A stretch of 29,875 nucleotides of DNA from DATLYB01 sp964502525 (GCA_964502525.1 CAZCXH010000051.1:1-29875), one strand, 5' to 3'; counted from the first letter of the stretch, positions 8,375 to 16,410 are shown. Made by a program: numbers and translations. The notes: generated from the sequence alone by a model not told the origin.

Positions 8375-9933
8375 CTTGCCGCTGTCCCGGTTTTCAATAA
8401 TTCCGGTTTAAGGTGCCTTACCCGTTTGATTTCCCGGTTTTGATAATCCAGCCAATGCTTCCGGGAGTTGATCATGTCTTCTACAGTTGTATTTTTTGGA
8501 CTTGAGAGAACTGTTTCATAATCATCCGGCAGATCCATCATCTTGTCGGATGTTCTCTTCTTGATGAGCGCCTTAAGGAAAAGATTAATTGCACCTCCCC
8601 GGTAACTCCAGAAAAACCTCAGAAGATCACCGAATCTGAAATTGAAGAAGAAAGTGCCGACATAGCCAAACACCTGAAACCAATCGAGCCAGGTGCGGGA
8701 AATATTCGTGAAAGCCAGGCAGTTGTTTAACTGCTTGCCATAGTCGTCCCAATTTGTACTGATAAGTTGATAACCACCTTCTCCCTTAGCAGCAATTCGC
8801 GCGACTTCGGTGCCGGGAAACGGAACCATGGTGCTGTAAATCGGATAAGCGGGATTAAGCTTGATCCCAAATCGAATGGTTCTGAACATTGATCCGAAGG
8901 TCTCATTCGGCTGGCCTAATATGATCAACGCGGCAGTGGGAACGCCAAAGCGCCTCGCGCTGTCAAAAGCAGCGAGTATCATTTCTCTGGTTGTACCCTT
9001 TCCCATCCTTTTAAGAGTTTCTTCATCGCCAGTTTCAACGCCAACCTCCATCACTTTAATATTGGAGCGTTTCAGCTTTTCACAAAGCAGGTCATCCACA
9101 TATCTCACATGGGTTTGCATATCCCAGTTGATTTTCTCACCGATTCCCTCGGCAATTATCCTGTCAACCATTTCATGCGCCCGGGACATGTCAACGCTGA
9201 AGAGTTCATCACCAAATGAAATCCTCTTTGGTTTCATCGTGGATATAAGCCAATTCATTTCATTGATTACAGAATCAACGCTTCTTTTTCTGGCCACTCT
9301 GCCGTTGTGATTCATGCAGAAAAAACAGTTGAACGGACAACCTCTGATGCTTTGAATAAAATATTCCTCAGCGGGGGGGAACATATCCCATGCAGGCATA
9401 GGCAGGGAATCCTGATCCAGAATTCTCTCGCGGGGCGGTGTTGTAATTATCCTGCCTTCTGAATCCCGAAAAACCAAGCCATGAATGTTATCCAAACTCT
9501 CCCCGTCCATTAAGGCTGAGCAGAGTTCATGAAGCGTTTGTTCACCCTCCCCCACTGCGCCAATATCCAAAGTGGGAAATTCTTCCATGGTTCTTTCAGG
9601 GATGGCTGTGACATGCGTTCCTCCGATTACGGTGACCACATCGGGCAATACACGCTTGATCAGTCCGGCCTGATAAGCTGCCGGTTTTATTTCGTTGGTG
9701 AACGCTGTAAATCCAACAAGGTCGGGCTTCCAGCTTCTGACAATATCAAGAACCTGATTGAATTTGAGCCTTTCAAACTTGGCATCAACAATTTTGACAT
9801 CAAATTCCGGAAATTGCCTGAGGTAAGCGGCAAGGCACGCCAACCCGGTACGCACGAACTTCGGAGCATCATACCACGGCTCAAGGACCTTGAGCACGGG
9901 CGGATTTATCAGCATTACCCTGTATTTTCGCAT
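8371..9933 (-). CDS. B12-binding-domain radical SAM protein
   Basis: The product has 520 aa. Residues 1-150 look like a cobalamin-binding-type Rossmann domain (MLINPP, DLVGFTAFTNE, VIGGTHVTAIPE, GEGEQTLHEL), but without the DxHxxG cobalt-ligand motif. The radical SAM cluster motif CPFNCFFC gives C199-x3-C203-x2-C206. It continues with the family blocks FGDELFSVD, VGVETGDEETLKRMGKG and MVPFPGTEVA. The last ~130 residues are basic with aromatic and hydrophobic stretches (a GYVGTFFFNFRFGDLLRFFW segment), suggesting membrane contact. The family includes methyltransferases and cyclases of lipid and natural-product pathways; the substrate cannot be read from the sequence. It is convergent with the TMTC gene. 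Start ATG 9933 has AGAGG a few bases upstream. Confidence 0.8.
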   Translation of the reverse strand: MRKYRVMLINPPVLKVLEPWYDAPKFVRTGLACLAAYLRQFPEFDVKIVDAKFERLKFNQVLDIVRSWKPDLVGFTAFTNEIKPAAYQAGLIKRVLPDVVTVIGGTHVTAIPERTMEEFPTLDIGAVGEGEQTLHELCSALMDGESLDNIHGLVFRDSEGRIITTPPRERILDQDSLPMPAWDMFPPAEEYFIQSIRGCPFNCFFCMNHNGRVARKRSVDSVINEMNWLISTMKPKRISFGDELFSVDMSRAHEMVDRIIAEGIGEKINWDMQTHVRYVDDLLCEKLKRSNIKVMEVGVETGDEETLKRMGKGTTREMILAAFDSARRFGVPTAALIILGQPNETFGSMFRTIRFGIKLNPAYPIYSTMVPFPGTEVARIAAKGEGGYQLISTNWDDYGKQLNNCLAFTNISRTWLDWFQVFGYVGTFFFNFRFGDLLRFFWSYRGGAINLFLKALIKKRTSDKMMDLPDDYETVLSSPKNTTVEDMINSRKHWLDYQNREIKRVRHLKPELLKTGTAAS

Positions 9934-10006
9934 GACCTCTGTAAATATAGCTTTAAACCCGGAAAAGGTAAATCTGAATATTTATCGGACGTTTCCTGAA
10001 TTTCTT

Positions 10007-10039
10007 ATTCATCCGATGACTGGCGGTCATCTGATGAAT
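10007..10039. promoter_or_regulatory. 14-bp hairpin between divergent genes
   Basis: ATTCATCCGATGAC (10007-10020) and GTCATCTGATGAAT (10026-10039) pair over 14 positions with one mismatch and a 5-nt loop. It lies directly next to element copy 3, between the radical SAM gene (-) and the histidine kinase gene (+). It could be an operator, an RNA hairpin in either leader, or part of a repeat. The 317-nt gap 9934-10250 holds this hairpin and copy 3 and no gene that I can see. Confidence 0.5.
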
Positions 10040-10040
10040 T

Positions 10041-10194
10041 TATACTGGGAACGGGATAAAAACGTACATTTTTTGAAGCAGTTTACGGTTTACATGTTTA
10101 CGGTTTACTGCTCGGTAAAACTAACAACCGTAAACGTGTAAACCGGAAACCGTAAACTGCTTATTGTCGGAATTTATCCCGTGTTAAGTATATA
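10041..10194. repeat. GTTTACGGTTTAC palindromic element, copy 3 (complete, with terminal inverted repeats)
   Basis: The element begins TATACTGGGAACGGGATAAA (10041-10060) and ends TTTATCCCGTGTTAAGTATA (10173-10192), imperfect inverted repeats matching the ends of copy 2. Inside, GTTTACGGTTTAC occurs at 10081-10093 and again at 10097-10109, and complementary runs follow at 10130-10157 (CCGTAAACGTGTAAACCGG, then CCGTAAACTGC). No ORF of its own. It sits upstream of the histidine kinase gene. Confidence 0.8.
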
Positions 10195-10250
10195 TTTATC
10201 ACGGCCCAATTATCAGCCGCAGGAAACACTATCTATCTTTACAGCAACCA

Positions 10251-11432
10251 ATGGAGGACAAAGGTTTAGAAGCGCTGTTCCGGCATGCCACGGAAGGAAT
10301 CATCGTTGTGAATGATAAAGGAATCATCGTCCGTGCTAATCCGAGCGCTGAAAAAATGTTTGGGTATGCTGAAGACGAGTTGCACGGCAAGCCTGTCGAA
10401 ACGGTGCTACCGAAGCGGTTGGCGCAATCGCACCAGCAGCATCGTGTAAAATACGCGTCCAATCCGCATGCCCGCGCGATGGGAATAGGGCTTGATTTGT
10501 TCGGGTTGAGAAAGGACGGAAGCGAATTGCCGGTTGAGATCAGTCTAAGCCCTTACGCTGCAACGGACGGCAGGTTTGTCATCGCGTTCATTATTGACAT
10601 TACCGTGAGAAAGCAGGCGGAGGAGCGGCTGAAAAATTATTCCGCTGAGTTGGAGGCGCAGGTGCGGAAAAGAACGCTCATCCTTGAAGAAGCCATCGAA
10701 GAGCTGGAGAAAACGAAAACCGAACTGAACAAAGCGCTCCTGAATGAGCGCGAGTTGAATGAACTTAAATCACGATTCGTGTCAATGGCATCGCACGAGT
10801 TCAGGACTCCGCTGGCAACAATACTCTCATCGGTGTCGCTGATTGACAAGTACGGACAGAAAGGCGATATGCAAAAGCAGCAGCCGCACGTGGGCAAAAT
10901 AAAATCAGCCATCAACAACCTTACGGATATCCTCAACGATTTCCTTTCACTGAGCAAGCTGGAAGAAGGAAAAGTGGAAAGCGTGGCGGAAGAAATCAAC
11001 CTCGAGGAAGTCATTGCGGCTGTGGTGAAGGAGATGGAGCCGCTCGTCAAAGAGGGACAAACGCTGGTTTACACGCATACGGGCAACTCCACCGTTTCGC
11101 TGGACAGGAGGCTTTTAAAAAATGTTTTGTTCAACCTCGTATCCAACGCCATTAAGTTTTCACCGGAAGGCAAGCCCATCGAAATTGCGTCATTGAGAAA
11201 CCAATCAAACACCCTCATTTCCGTGAAGGATGAAGGGATCGGTATTTCAAAGGATGATCAGAAGCATCTGTTCGAGCGCTTCTTCCGCGGACACAACGCG
11301 ATGAACATCCAGGGAACCGGGCTTGGACTGAATATCGTGATGAAATATGCCGAACTGATGGGAGGCTCAATTGACTTCAGCAGTGTGGAGAATAAGGGGA
11401 CTACGTTTACGCTGTCATTCCCGTGTGGCTGA
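10251..11432 (+). CDS. Soluble PAS-domain sensor histidine kinase
   Basis: The product has 393 aa and no membrane segment, so it is a cytoplasmic sensor. An N-terminal PAS domain spans about 5-120 (IVVNDKGIIVRANPSAEKMF; ISLSPYAATDGRFVIAFIID). A coiled coil (122-175) leads into the HisKA H-box, MASHEFRTPLATI, with phosphoacceptor H182. The HATPase_c domain has its N-box at NLVSNAIKF (295-303), G1 box DEGIGI (327-332), F box around 341-345 and G2 box GTGLGL (355-360), so it looks fully active. The PAS ligand is unknown; FixL/NodV-like PAS sensors often bind haem, but I cannot show that here. There is no adjacent response regulator. The receiver-Crp protein at 13380 is the nearest candidate partner. 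A TATCTTTA box lies at 10234-10241, just before the ATG. Confidence 0.9.
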   Translation: MEDKGLEALFRHATEGIIVVNDKGIIVRANPSAEKMFGYAEDELHGKPVETVLPKRLAQSHQQHRVKYASNPHARAMGIGLDLFGLRKDGSELPVEISLSPYAATDGRFVIAFIIDITVRKQAEERLKNYSAELEAQVRKRTLILEEAIEELEKTKTELNKALLNERELNELKSRFVSMASHEFRTPLATILSSVSLIDKYGQKGDMQKQQPHVGKIKSAINNLTDILNDFLSLSKLEEGKVESVAEEINLEEVIAAVVKEMEPLVKEGQTLVYTHTGNSTVSLDRRLLKNVLFNLVSNAIKFSPEGKPIEIASLRNQSNTLISVKDEGIGISKDDQKHLFERFFRGHNAMNIQGTGLGLNIVMKYAELMGGSIDFSSVENKGTTFTLSFPCG

Positions 11433-11467
11433 GATCCGTGCATGCCCTCCGGAAGCGGCCAGCTTGC

Positions 11468-11923
11468 TTAAACAGCAACACTTCCCGCTTCCACCACCAG
11501 ATTCATCACAATTCTTGATTTCACAGAGTTGCTGATGAGGCAGGCTGCTTCAGCTTTTTGCAAAATGCGCGCAGCCTTATCGCGATCTTTTTCATTTGCG
11601 ATCCGCACATGTGGCTCAAGCAGAACTTCGGTCATCATCATCTTGTTGTCCACCATCTCCAATTTCCCTTTCGACTTGCAGGAAAAGGAGATGAATTCAA
11701 GCTTTGAGTTTTCTGCAATCGAGAGAAAGGTTGTCATCAGGCAACTGCTGACTGCTGCGGTGAACAAATGTTCTGGCGACCAGATGCCCGGCATCCCCTT
11801 GGGAAATTCAGGCGGTGTTGCCACTTCGATGCACGTTCCGTCCTCCCGGATTAATTCCGGTGAACACATCACGCCCTTGCGGTCGCTGTTCCAGTTAACC
11901 TCTACATTATAGTAGTGTTCCAT
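11468..11923 (-). CDS. OsmC/Ohr family peroxide-detoxifying protein
   Basis: The product has 151 aa. The OsmC fold signature is present, with two conserved cysteines: C61 in VSSCLMTTF and C128 in AEAACLISNSVKS. In this family they form the thiol pair that reduces organic hydroperoxides. The sequence GIWSPEHLFTAAVSSC (46-61) matches the central helix of the family. Start ATG 11923 overlaps the rhodanese stop by one base (TAATG) and has a strong AAAGGAGG ribosome-binding site inside the rhodanese end, so the pair is translationally coupled. OsmC and rhodanese together suggest a thiol/peroxide stress unit. Assignment to OsmC rather than Ohr is not certain. Confidence 0.88.
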   Translation of the reverse strand: MEHYYNVEVNWNSDRKGVMCSPELIREDGTCIEVATPPEFPKGMPGIWSPEHLFTAAVSSCLMTTFLSIAENSKLEFISFSCKSKGKLEMVDNKMMMTEVLLEPHVRIANEKDRDKAARILQKAEAACLISNSVKSRIVMNLVVEAGSVAV

Positions 11924-12255
11924 TAGTTACCTCCTTTGATTTTTTGGTTTAAGGAATGCCATCCACCGCCATTATGCACGTTTGAATATCCCTGTGATTG
12001 CAGGATACCTTGCGCCTTCGCGCTCCTCACGCCCGATGCGCAACAGGTGATGACGGCCTGATTTTTATCTCTCAGTTTTTGGAGGTTGTTCCCAAGTTTG
12101 TCAACCGGGATGTTTACGCTTCCGGTTATATGCCCTCGGGCATATTCTCCTTCTGATCGCACATCGAGAATCACTGCTTCGCTTTTCAGCGAGGTTTGGT
12201 AATCAGGGTCGGCTGCCGCCTCCAGCCCTATAATTTTTTTCAATTTGTTTAACAT
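11923..12255 (-). CDS. Rhodanese-like sulfurtransferase
   Basis: The product has 110 aa, a single rhodanese domain. ILDVRSEGEYARGHITGSVN (29-48) is the classic first half, and the active-site loop is CCASGVRSAKA, with C72 as catalytic cysteine (CxxGxR spacing) and a second Cys beside it at 71. GGGWHSL near the end is typical of single-domain PspE/GlpE-like enzymes, which carry persulfide sulfur. No signal peptide is obvious, so it is probably cytoplasmic. It starts at ATG 12255 with AAGGAA upstream and is coupled to OsmC. It follows the broken Crp/Fnr gene on the same strand, which may once have regulated it. Confidence 0.88.
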   Translation of the reverse strand: MLNKLKKIIGLEAAADPDYQTSLKSEAVILDVRSEGEYARGHITGSVNIPVDKLGNNLQKLRDKNQAVITCCASGVRSAKAQGILQSQGYSNVHNGGGWHSLNQKIKGGN

Positions 12256-12275
12256 GGTTTCCTTTTATTGTTTGG

Positions 12276-12782
12276 CTAAGTGAAAATAAAGGACAAAGCT
12301 ATTCCTGCGGTGGAGGCATAGTCAGTGACTATTGTTACATAAATGAAATTTTGTTGCGGGAGAGGGTGATGATTCTTTCGGTCTCCATCTGCTTGAGCAG
12401 GCGTGAAACCACCTCGTGCGAAGTGACCCCTGAAAATGTATTCATTCCATCGCGGGTCGGTTCTCGCCAATTCATTGGCTTTCTCCACGGGTATCAACAG
12501 TATATCTGCGTCTTCCTCCACAACAGCCTTCACCTTGCTGGTGTCGTGATGCAGTCGGCCTAAAAACGACATCACGCAGCTTTCACCGGGGTGGATATAA
12601 TAAAGCAGCATTCCTCTTCCTTCTTCGTCAGGTCTCATAACACGCAGCGTTCCTTTCAACACTATCGGGATGGTTCTGATAAAAGAGCTTTCTGCGAGGA
12701 TGACATCCCCTTCCCTGAAGTGTTTGGTTACTCCGAGTTTTTCAATTTTCTTACGTATGGAGTTGTCGAGCAATGTTGCCAT
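12276..12782 (-). pseudogene. Crp/Fnr-family regulator, internally deleted and out of frame
   Basis: Residues 1 to about 118 are a normal cyclic-nucleotide-binding-like domain (FREGDVILAESSFIRTIPIV, GMLLYYIHPGESCVMSFLG, EDADILLIPVEKANEL). Right after WNEYIF the frame goes into a meaningless tail to a stop at 12276. In another frame of the same strand the bases 12335-12439 encode SGVTSHEVVSRLLKQMETE and then RIITLSRNKISFM, the recognition helix and wing of a Crp HTH ending in TAA at 12335. Full-length relatives have roughly 70 residues between these two parts. So about 200 nt have been lost around 12425-12445 and the frame broken. The gene is most likely inactive for DNA binding, though the sensory domain could still be made. 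An assembly error is possible. Confidence 0.75.
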
Positions 12783-12837
12783 ATATTACACATCAATTTT
12801 ATATCGCGGTATCCGGAACGGGGCTCGGGTTCACTCC

Positions 12838-13158
12838 TCAGCTATTTTTGCCGGACAATTCCGACTCTTTTTGGTTGTACTTTGCCAATTGTTTTTTCAA
12901 GTGGCGAAAACGGATATATCCAACCACCAGCATGATTATACTCAGCGCAAGCGAAAGGTATCCTATCCATCCTATCTCACCGAATCCCTGTAGCTGCAGA
13001 AAGGCAAGCCCGCCAAGAAAAAGGTAAAGCGAGGTTCTGATATAAGAAAGAAAAGTTCTTTCGTTGGCCAATCGTGTTCGTTCCAGAGCGAGGAAGTCTC
13101 GCAGGATAATTTCATCTTCGAGTTCGAAATCAGACGTGGGTTTTAAAATGTCTTTCAT
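12838..13158 (-). CDS. DUF202 (YidH-type) small membrane protein
   Basis: The product has 106 aa from ATG 13158; an upstream TTG at 13188 and an ATG at 13164 are also in frame. It has the DUF202 signature FLALERTRLANERTFLSYIR followed by two hydrophobic helices (about 46-60 and 64-84) and a basic C-terminal tail. The family is found in bacterial and fungal membranes; its function is not settled. It lies 55 nt upstream of the broken Crp gene on the same strand and diverges from the receiver-Crp gene. It shares with that gene a region containing two inverted repeats. Confidence 0.85.
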   Translation of the reverse strand: MKDILKPTSDFELEDEIILRDFLALERTRLANERTFLSYIRTSLYLFLGGLAFLQLQGFGEIGWIGYLSLALSIIMLVVGYIRFRHLKKQLAKYNQKESELSGKNS

Positions 13159-13183
13159 AACCATCAACGAAATTGAGAAATAT

Positions 13184-13228
13184 ACCAAGAGTAGTCGAAT
13201 TTCCGAAGGAAAGAGACGTACTCTTGGT
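13184..13228. promoter_or_regulatory. 10-bp perfect inverted repeat in divergent promoter region
   Basis: ACCAAGAGTA (13184-13193) and TACTCTTGGT (13219-13228) are perfect complements with a 25-nt spacer. They lie just upstream of the DUF202 gene start and between it and the receiver-Crp gene. No T-run follows, so it is not a simple terminator; an operator or leader hairpin is possible. Confidence 0.5.
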
Positions 13229-13230
13229 TA

Positions 13231-13283
13231 ATACCGAACATCCTTCAGTTCAATTGTTCGAAAAACCTGAGTTGTTTCGGTAT
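13231..13283. promoter_or_regulatory. Second inverted repeat in the same divergent region
   Basis: ATACCGAA (13231-13238) and TTCGGTAT (13276-13283) are perfect 8-bp complements with a 37-nt spacer, beginning 3 nt after the previous palindrome. A TAAATTTG -7-like box lies at 13353-13360, 20 nt before the receiver-Crp start codon. Confidence 0.4.
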
Positions 13284-13379
13284 AAATGAAATCTTTGGCG
13301 CTTTAGCTTGTCAATGGTGCAAGCCTTGTGCTGCCGGTATTTGAGAGTTTTTTAAATTTGCTTTGAAAATCTTCACATA

Positions 13380-14438
13380 ATGAAAAAAATCCTTCTCATC
13401 GAAGACAACAAAGAAATGCGCGAGAACACGGCTGAGATACTGGAGCTTGCCGACTACAAAGTGGCTACCGCAAAAAACGGAAAGGAAGGGATAGAAGCTG
13501 CGCAGAAAGAAACGCCTGATCTTGTAATCTGCGACATCATGATGCCGGTGCTGGATGGCTATGGCGTACTGCATGCGCTGTCGAAGAATGAGAAGACGGC
13601 AGGCATCCCGTTTATTTTTCTGACTGCCAAAGCAGAGCGCAGCGAAGTGCGCAAGGGAATGGAGATGGGCGCTGATGATTACCTGACCAAACCGTTTGAC
13701 GACATCGAGCTGATGAATGCCGTGGAGACACGGCTGAAGAAAATGGATGTGCTGAAGAAAGAGTTTACAAAAGACATAGCGGGGCTGAACGATTTTATCC
13801 GCAGCGCCCATGGCATGGAGGATCTGAAGAAGCTTGCCGAGGAGCAGGAGGTGAAGACATTTGCCAAAAGGGAGATCATCTTCAAGGAAGGCTCGTACCC
13901 GCGGGGGATGTATTTCCTGAATAAAGGGAAGGTGAAGACTTACAAGTCGCACGAACTGGGCAGGGAGCTGATCCTGTCTTTTTACAAGGAAGGGGAGTTT
14001 TTCGGATACAGCGCGCTGCTGGAAGATGTTCGCTACACCGACTCAGCGGCTGCGCTGGAGGACAGCGAGGTGATATTTATCCCGAAGGAACAATTTTTCT
14101 CGCTGATTTTTAATAATGCTTTGGTTTCAAAGAAATTTATCAAGATGCTCTCGAACAACCTTGCCGAACGCGAGGAACAGTTGGTAAAACTCGCGTATAA
14201 CTCAGTGAGGAAGCGGGTCGCTGAGGCGTTGGTGAAACTGCACGACCGATACAAAAAGAGTAATGAGCCGAACTTTTCAATGCATGTTTTGCGCGATGAC
14301 CTCGCGAGCATTGTCGGCACAGCGAAGGAGAGCCTCATCCGCACCCTGAGCGACTTCAAAGACGAGGGGTTGATTGACATCGAGGAGCGGGCAATCAAAG
14401 TGAGGAACTACGATAAGCTGGCGCACATGAGGAGTTGA
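13380..14438 (+). CDS. Response regulator: receiver domain fused to Crp/Fnr module
   Basis: The product has 352 aa. An N-terminal CheY-like receiver has D9, phosphoacceptor D52 (LVICDIMMPVLDG), T82 and K104 (LTKPF) all in place. A linker (about 120-150) leads to a cyclic-nucleotide-binding-like domain (REIIFKEGSYPRGMYFLNKG; KEGEFFGYSALLED) and a winged HTH at the end (LRDDLASIVGTAKESLIRTL, 304-323). The architecture is common in Bacteroidota: phosphorylation by a histidine kinase is coupled to a Crp/Fnr-type DNA-binding module. The soluble PAS kinase 2 kb upstream is a plausible partner (inference). The family usually concerns oxygen or redox control; nothing in the sequence shows the ligand. 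A Crp-like TGAT-N7-ATCA site lies at 14497-14511, before the next gene. Confidence 0.9.
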   Translation: MKKILLIEDNKEMRENTAEILELADYKVATAKNGKEGIEAAQKETPDLVICDIMMPVLDGYGVLHALSKNEKTAGIPFIFLTAKAERSEVRKGMEMGADDYLTKPFDDIELMNAVETRLKKMDVLKKEFTKDIAGLNDFIRSAHGMEDLKKLAEEQEVKTFAKREIIFKEGSYPRGMYFLNKGKVKTYKSHELGRELILSFYKEGEFFGYSALLEDVRYTDSAAALEDSEVIFIPKEQFFSLIFNNALVSKKFIKMLSNNLAEREEQLVKLAYNSVRKRVAEALVKLHDRYKKSNEPNFSMHVLRDDLASIVGTAKESLIRTLSDFKDEGLIDIEERAIKVRNYDKLAHMRS

Positions 14439-14534
14439 TGTATCGCAAATATGCGGCAATGAATCAAATTCCTCCAACTCCTCAAGCATTTCCTTTTGAT
14501 GACTTAAATCATATCCTTTCATTGGAGGCTCAGA

Positions 14535-14542
14535 TACCTTTG
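14535..14542 (+). promoter_or_regulatory. Bacteroidota -7 box (TACCTTTG)
   Basis: TACCTTTG matches the TANNTTTG consensus of the Bacteroidota primary sigma factor and lies just before ATG 14548, so the leader would be very short. I see no good -33 TTG at the usual spacing. The palindrome TGAT-N7-ATCA (14497-14511), upstream, is a possible site for a Crp/Fnr-type regulator. Confidence 0.35.
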
Positions 14543-14547
14543 CCTTC

Positions 14548-14892
14548 ATGAATCTTATTGTAAGGGGCGAAAAGGGGATTGGTGTCTTTCAGCAAGAGTT
14601 CCATGAGGAATTTCCGTTTCTGAAGATAGAATTCTTCCAGTCTAAAACTTCTTCCAAAAACAAGATTCCAGCAGGCAAGACTTTTGAAGCATTCAAAACG
14701 AACAGGCATTCTGAAAATATTACCATAACCCCTTCGATGACCGTTGCCGAGATTGGGCATAAGTTCAGCGCTCATTATGACCTGCTCGTTTTAGTTTACA
14801 GGCAATCCGGGAAAGTGTGGCTTGAAACCACGCTTACCGACAACTGGACGCTGCAGGAACAGAATGAGGAGGGCAGGGCTTTATCAAGCTAG
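14548..14892 (+). CDS. Conserved hypothetical protein
   Basis: The product has 114 aa and no signal peptide, so it is cytoplasmic. The pattern IGVFQQEFHEEFPFLKIEFF at the N-terminus, ITITPSMTVAEIGHKF in the middle and VWLETTLTDNWTLQEQNEEG at the end is one I associate with small conserved Bacteroidota proteins of unknown function. No catalytic motif is visible. A -7 box lies a few bases before the ATG, and the upstream neighbour is the receiver-Crp regulator, so regulation by that protein is conceivable (inference). Confidence 0.7.
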   Translation: MNLIVRGEKGIGVFQQEFHEEFPFLKIEFFQSKTSSKNKIPAGKTFEAFKTNRHSENITITPSMTVAEIGHKFSAHYDLLVLVYRQSGKVWLETTLTDNWTLQEQNEEGRALSS

Positions 14893-14920
14893 ATCAATTG
14901 CTAACCGTAATTCTGAAGCC

Positions 14921-15619
14921 ATGAAAACAAAAATTTTTCTGCTCGCATTCGCGGCTTTCATCAATGCAGCCAGCGCGCAAAGAGTTATAGGCGGTGCATC
15001 TTTTGTCAAGTTAGGTTACCTGTGCGCACCGGGCTCAGGCAGCGTATTCACCAAGATTGCCCCGCGGGGAATTTCGGGATTCACGAATAACTATGCTTCT
15101 TTCGGGGCGGAAGGATTTTTCCGGGCAAGCAACGCAATTATCGGTTTGGAAGCCAATATGGGCATCCAGGGAGTTTATTCAGCATTCAATACTTACTCGG
15201 AGCCTTTTGTTGGAGCAGGTCACCTAAGGTTCGGGTGGGTTATAACAGGGAACGAGCGTTATTGGGTGTATCCCACTGTAGGGGCGGGGGTTTCAGGCAT
15301 GGTTCTCAACTCATATAATAAAGTTTCGGAGGAAGAATCTGATTATGACTTCTTGATTTTATTAAGCCCTTCTTTAGACCTGGGCATCAACGCGGATTTT
15401 GTATTGAATAAGGCGAATAAAGAAAGTAATATGTATGGCGGTTTTATCGTGGGAGTAAGGGCGGGCTACCGGATGTCATACAAAAACAGTCATTGGAGAA
15501 ACGAATATTGGGAAGATGTTTTCAACATGCCTTCCTATCACAACAATGCGTTCTTCGTGACCTTTGCCATCGGTGGCGGCTGGTTTGCAAAACGGGGGCA
15601 GACCGATAACCAGCAGTAA
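14921..15619 (+). CDS. Secreted/outer-membrane beta-barrel-like protein
   Basis: The product has 232 aa from ATG 14921. A signal peptide, MKTKIFLLAFAAFINAASAQ, fixes this start; the frame is open further upstream but that part overlaps the previous gene and looks random. The mature protein alternates Gly and aromatic residues in beta-strand spacing (GFIVGVRAGYRMSYKNSHW; FVTFAIGGGWF), as in small outer-membrane barrels. There is no recognisable enzymatic motif. It begins 28 nt after the previous gene and may share its transcript. Confidence 0.7.
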   Translation: MKTKIFLLAFAAFINAASAQRVIGGASFVKLGYLCAPGSGSVFTKIAPRGISGFTNNYASFGAEGFFRASNAIIGLEANMGIQGVYSAFNTYSEPFVGAGHLRFGWVITGNERYWVYPTVGAGVSGMVLNSYNKVSEEESDYDFLILLSPSLDLGINADFVLNKANKESNMYGGFIVGVRAGYRMSYKNSHWRNEYWEDVFNMPSYHNNAFFVTFAIGGGWFAKRGQTDNQQ

Positions 15620-15801
15620 TCAAAAATTCTATTCTGGCCGGTTGTATAATTCTGAAAAAAGGCAACTGACAAAGGGCAGTTTAACCCAGTCTTTGCTCAT
15701 GGAGTGCTTCGATGATTTATCCCGAAACAAGGGTAAAAAACGAACTGCCCCTAAATGAAGCGGTGGATTTCATTTCAGGGACAGGGATCTGTGATAATCG
15801 C

Positions 15802-16410
15802 ATGAAAATATTCGAAGGCATTTTTGGCGCGTTCCTCATGGCGCTGATGATTCCGCTCAACCCGGTTCTCCGCAAATGGCACTTAAAATGGGGTTGCACA
15901 AAAGAAGAAGTTGAAATGATGCTACCCGGGGATGAGTTGGTAACGAAGATGATGACGGATGCCACGCATGCCATCACCATCGGCAAGCCGGCAAAAGACA
16001 TCTGGCCCTGGCTCGTGCAAATCGGAGCCGGTCGTGGTGGATTTTACAGCTATGATTTTTTAGAAAACCTGGTGGGATGCAATTTGAAAAGCGCCTGCCG
16101 TATTGTTCCCGCATGGCAAAACATTAAACAAGGCGACACGGTTTATCTGCATCCGAAAGCTCCACTGCCTGTTTCTGTTTTGATACCCAACGAAAACTTT
16201 GTGTTGGGAGCAGTGTGGGGCTTTCATCTCAGGCCGGTTGGCGACAAGTCCACCCGCCTGATTGTGCGGGCGCGTGGCGCCTTTGACACAGGATGGAAAA
16301 GCGCGTTGCTGAATTACATCGTCTGGCGTTTTCTCTACGAGCCGATTCATTTCGTGATGGAGCGGAAAATGATGGTGAATATTAAAAAACTCGCTGAAGG
16401 CACATCATGA
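15802..16410 (+). CDS. SRPBCC (START-like) family protein
   Basis: The product has 202 aa from ATG 15802; an in-frame ATG at 15712 would give 232 aa but adds residues unlike the family. A hydrophobic N-terminal segment (GAFLMALMIPL) is followed by WHLKWGCTKEEVEMMLPGDE. Then comes the family core: ATHAITIGKPAKDIWPWLVQ, GRGGFYSYDFLENLVGC and RLIVRARGAF. SRPBCC proteins form a deep hydrophobic ligand pocket; the ligand here is unknown. The stop overlaps the next start (ATGA), so the two are translationally coupled. Confidence 0.75.
   Translation: MKIFEGIFGAFLMALMIPLNPVLRKWHLKWGCTKEEVEMMLPGDELVTKMMTDATHAITIGKPAKDIWPWLVQIGAGRGGFYSYDFLENLVGCNLKSACRIVPAWQNIKQGDTVYLHPKAPLPVSVLIPNENFVLGAVWGFHLRPVGDKSTRLIVRARGAFDTGWKSALLNYIVWRFLYEPIHFVMERKMMVNIKKLAEGTS

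Noticed and set aside
8861..9310. 149-codon forward frame opposite the first radical SAM gene
   Set aside because: It is the antisense shadow of a gene with clear family motifs.
10081..10157. GTTTAC repeats as a CRISPR array
   Set aside because: Units are only 6-13 bp, palindromically arranged, with no regular unique spacers and no cas genes.
13311..13952. 213-codon reverse frame opposite the receiver-Crp gene
   Set aside because: Shadow frame; the forward strand has the receiver aspartates and HTH.
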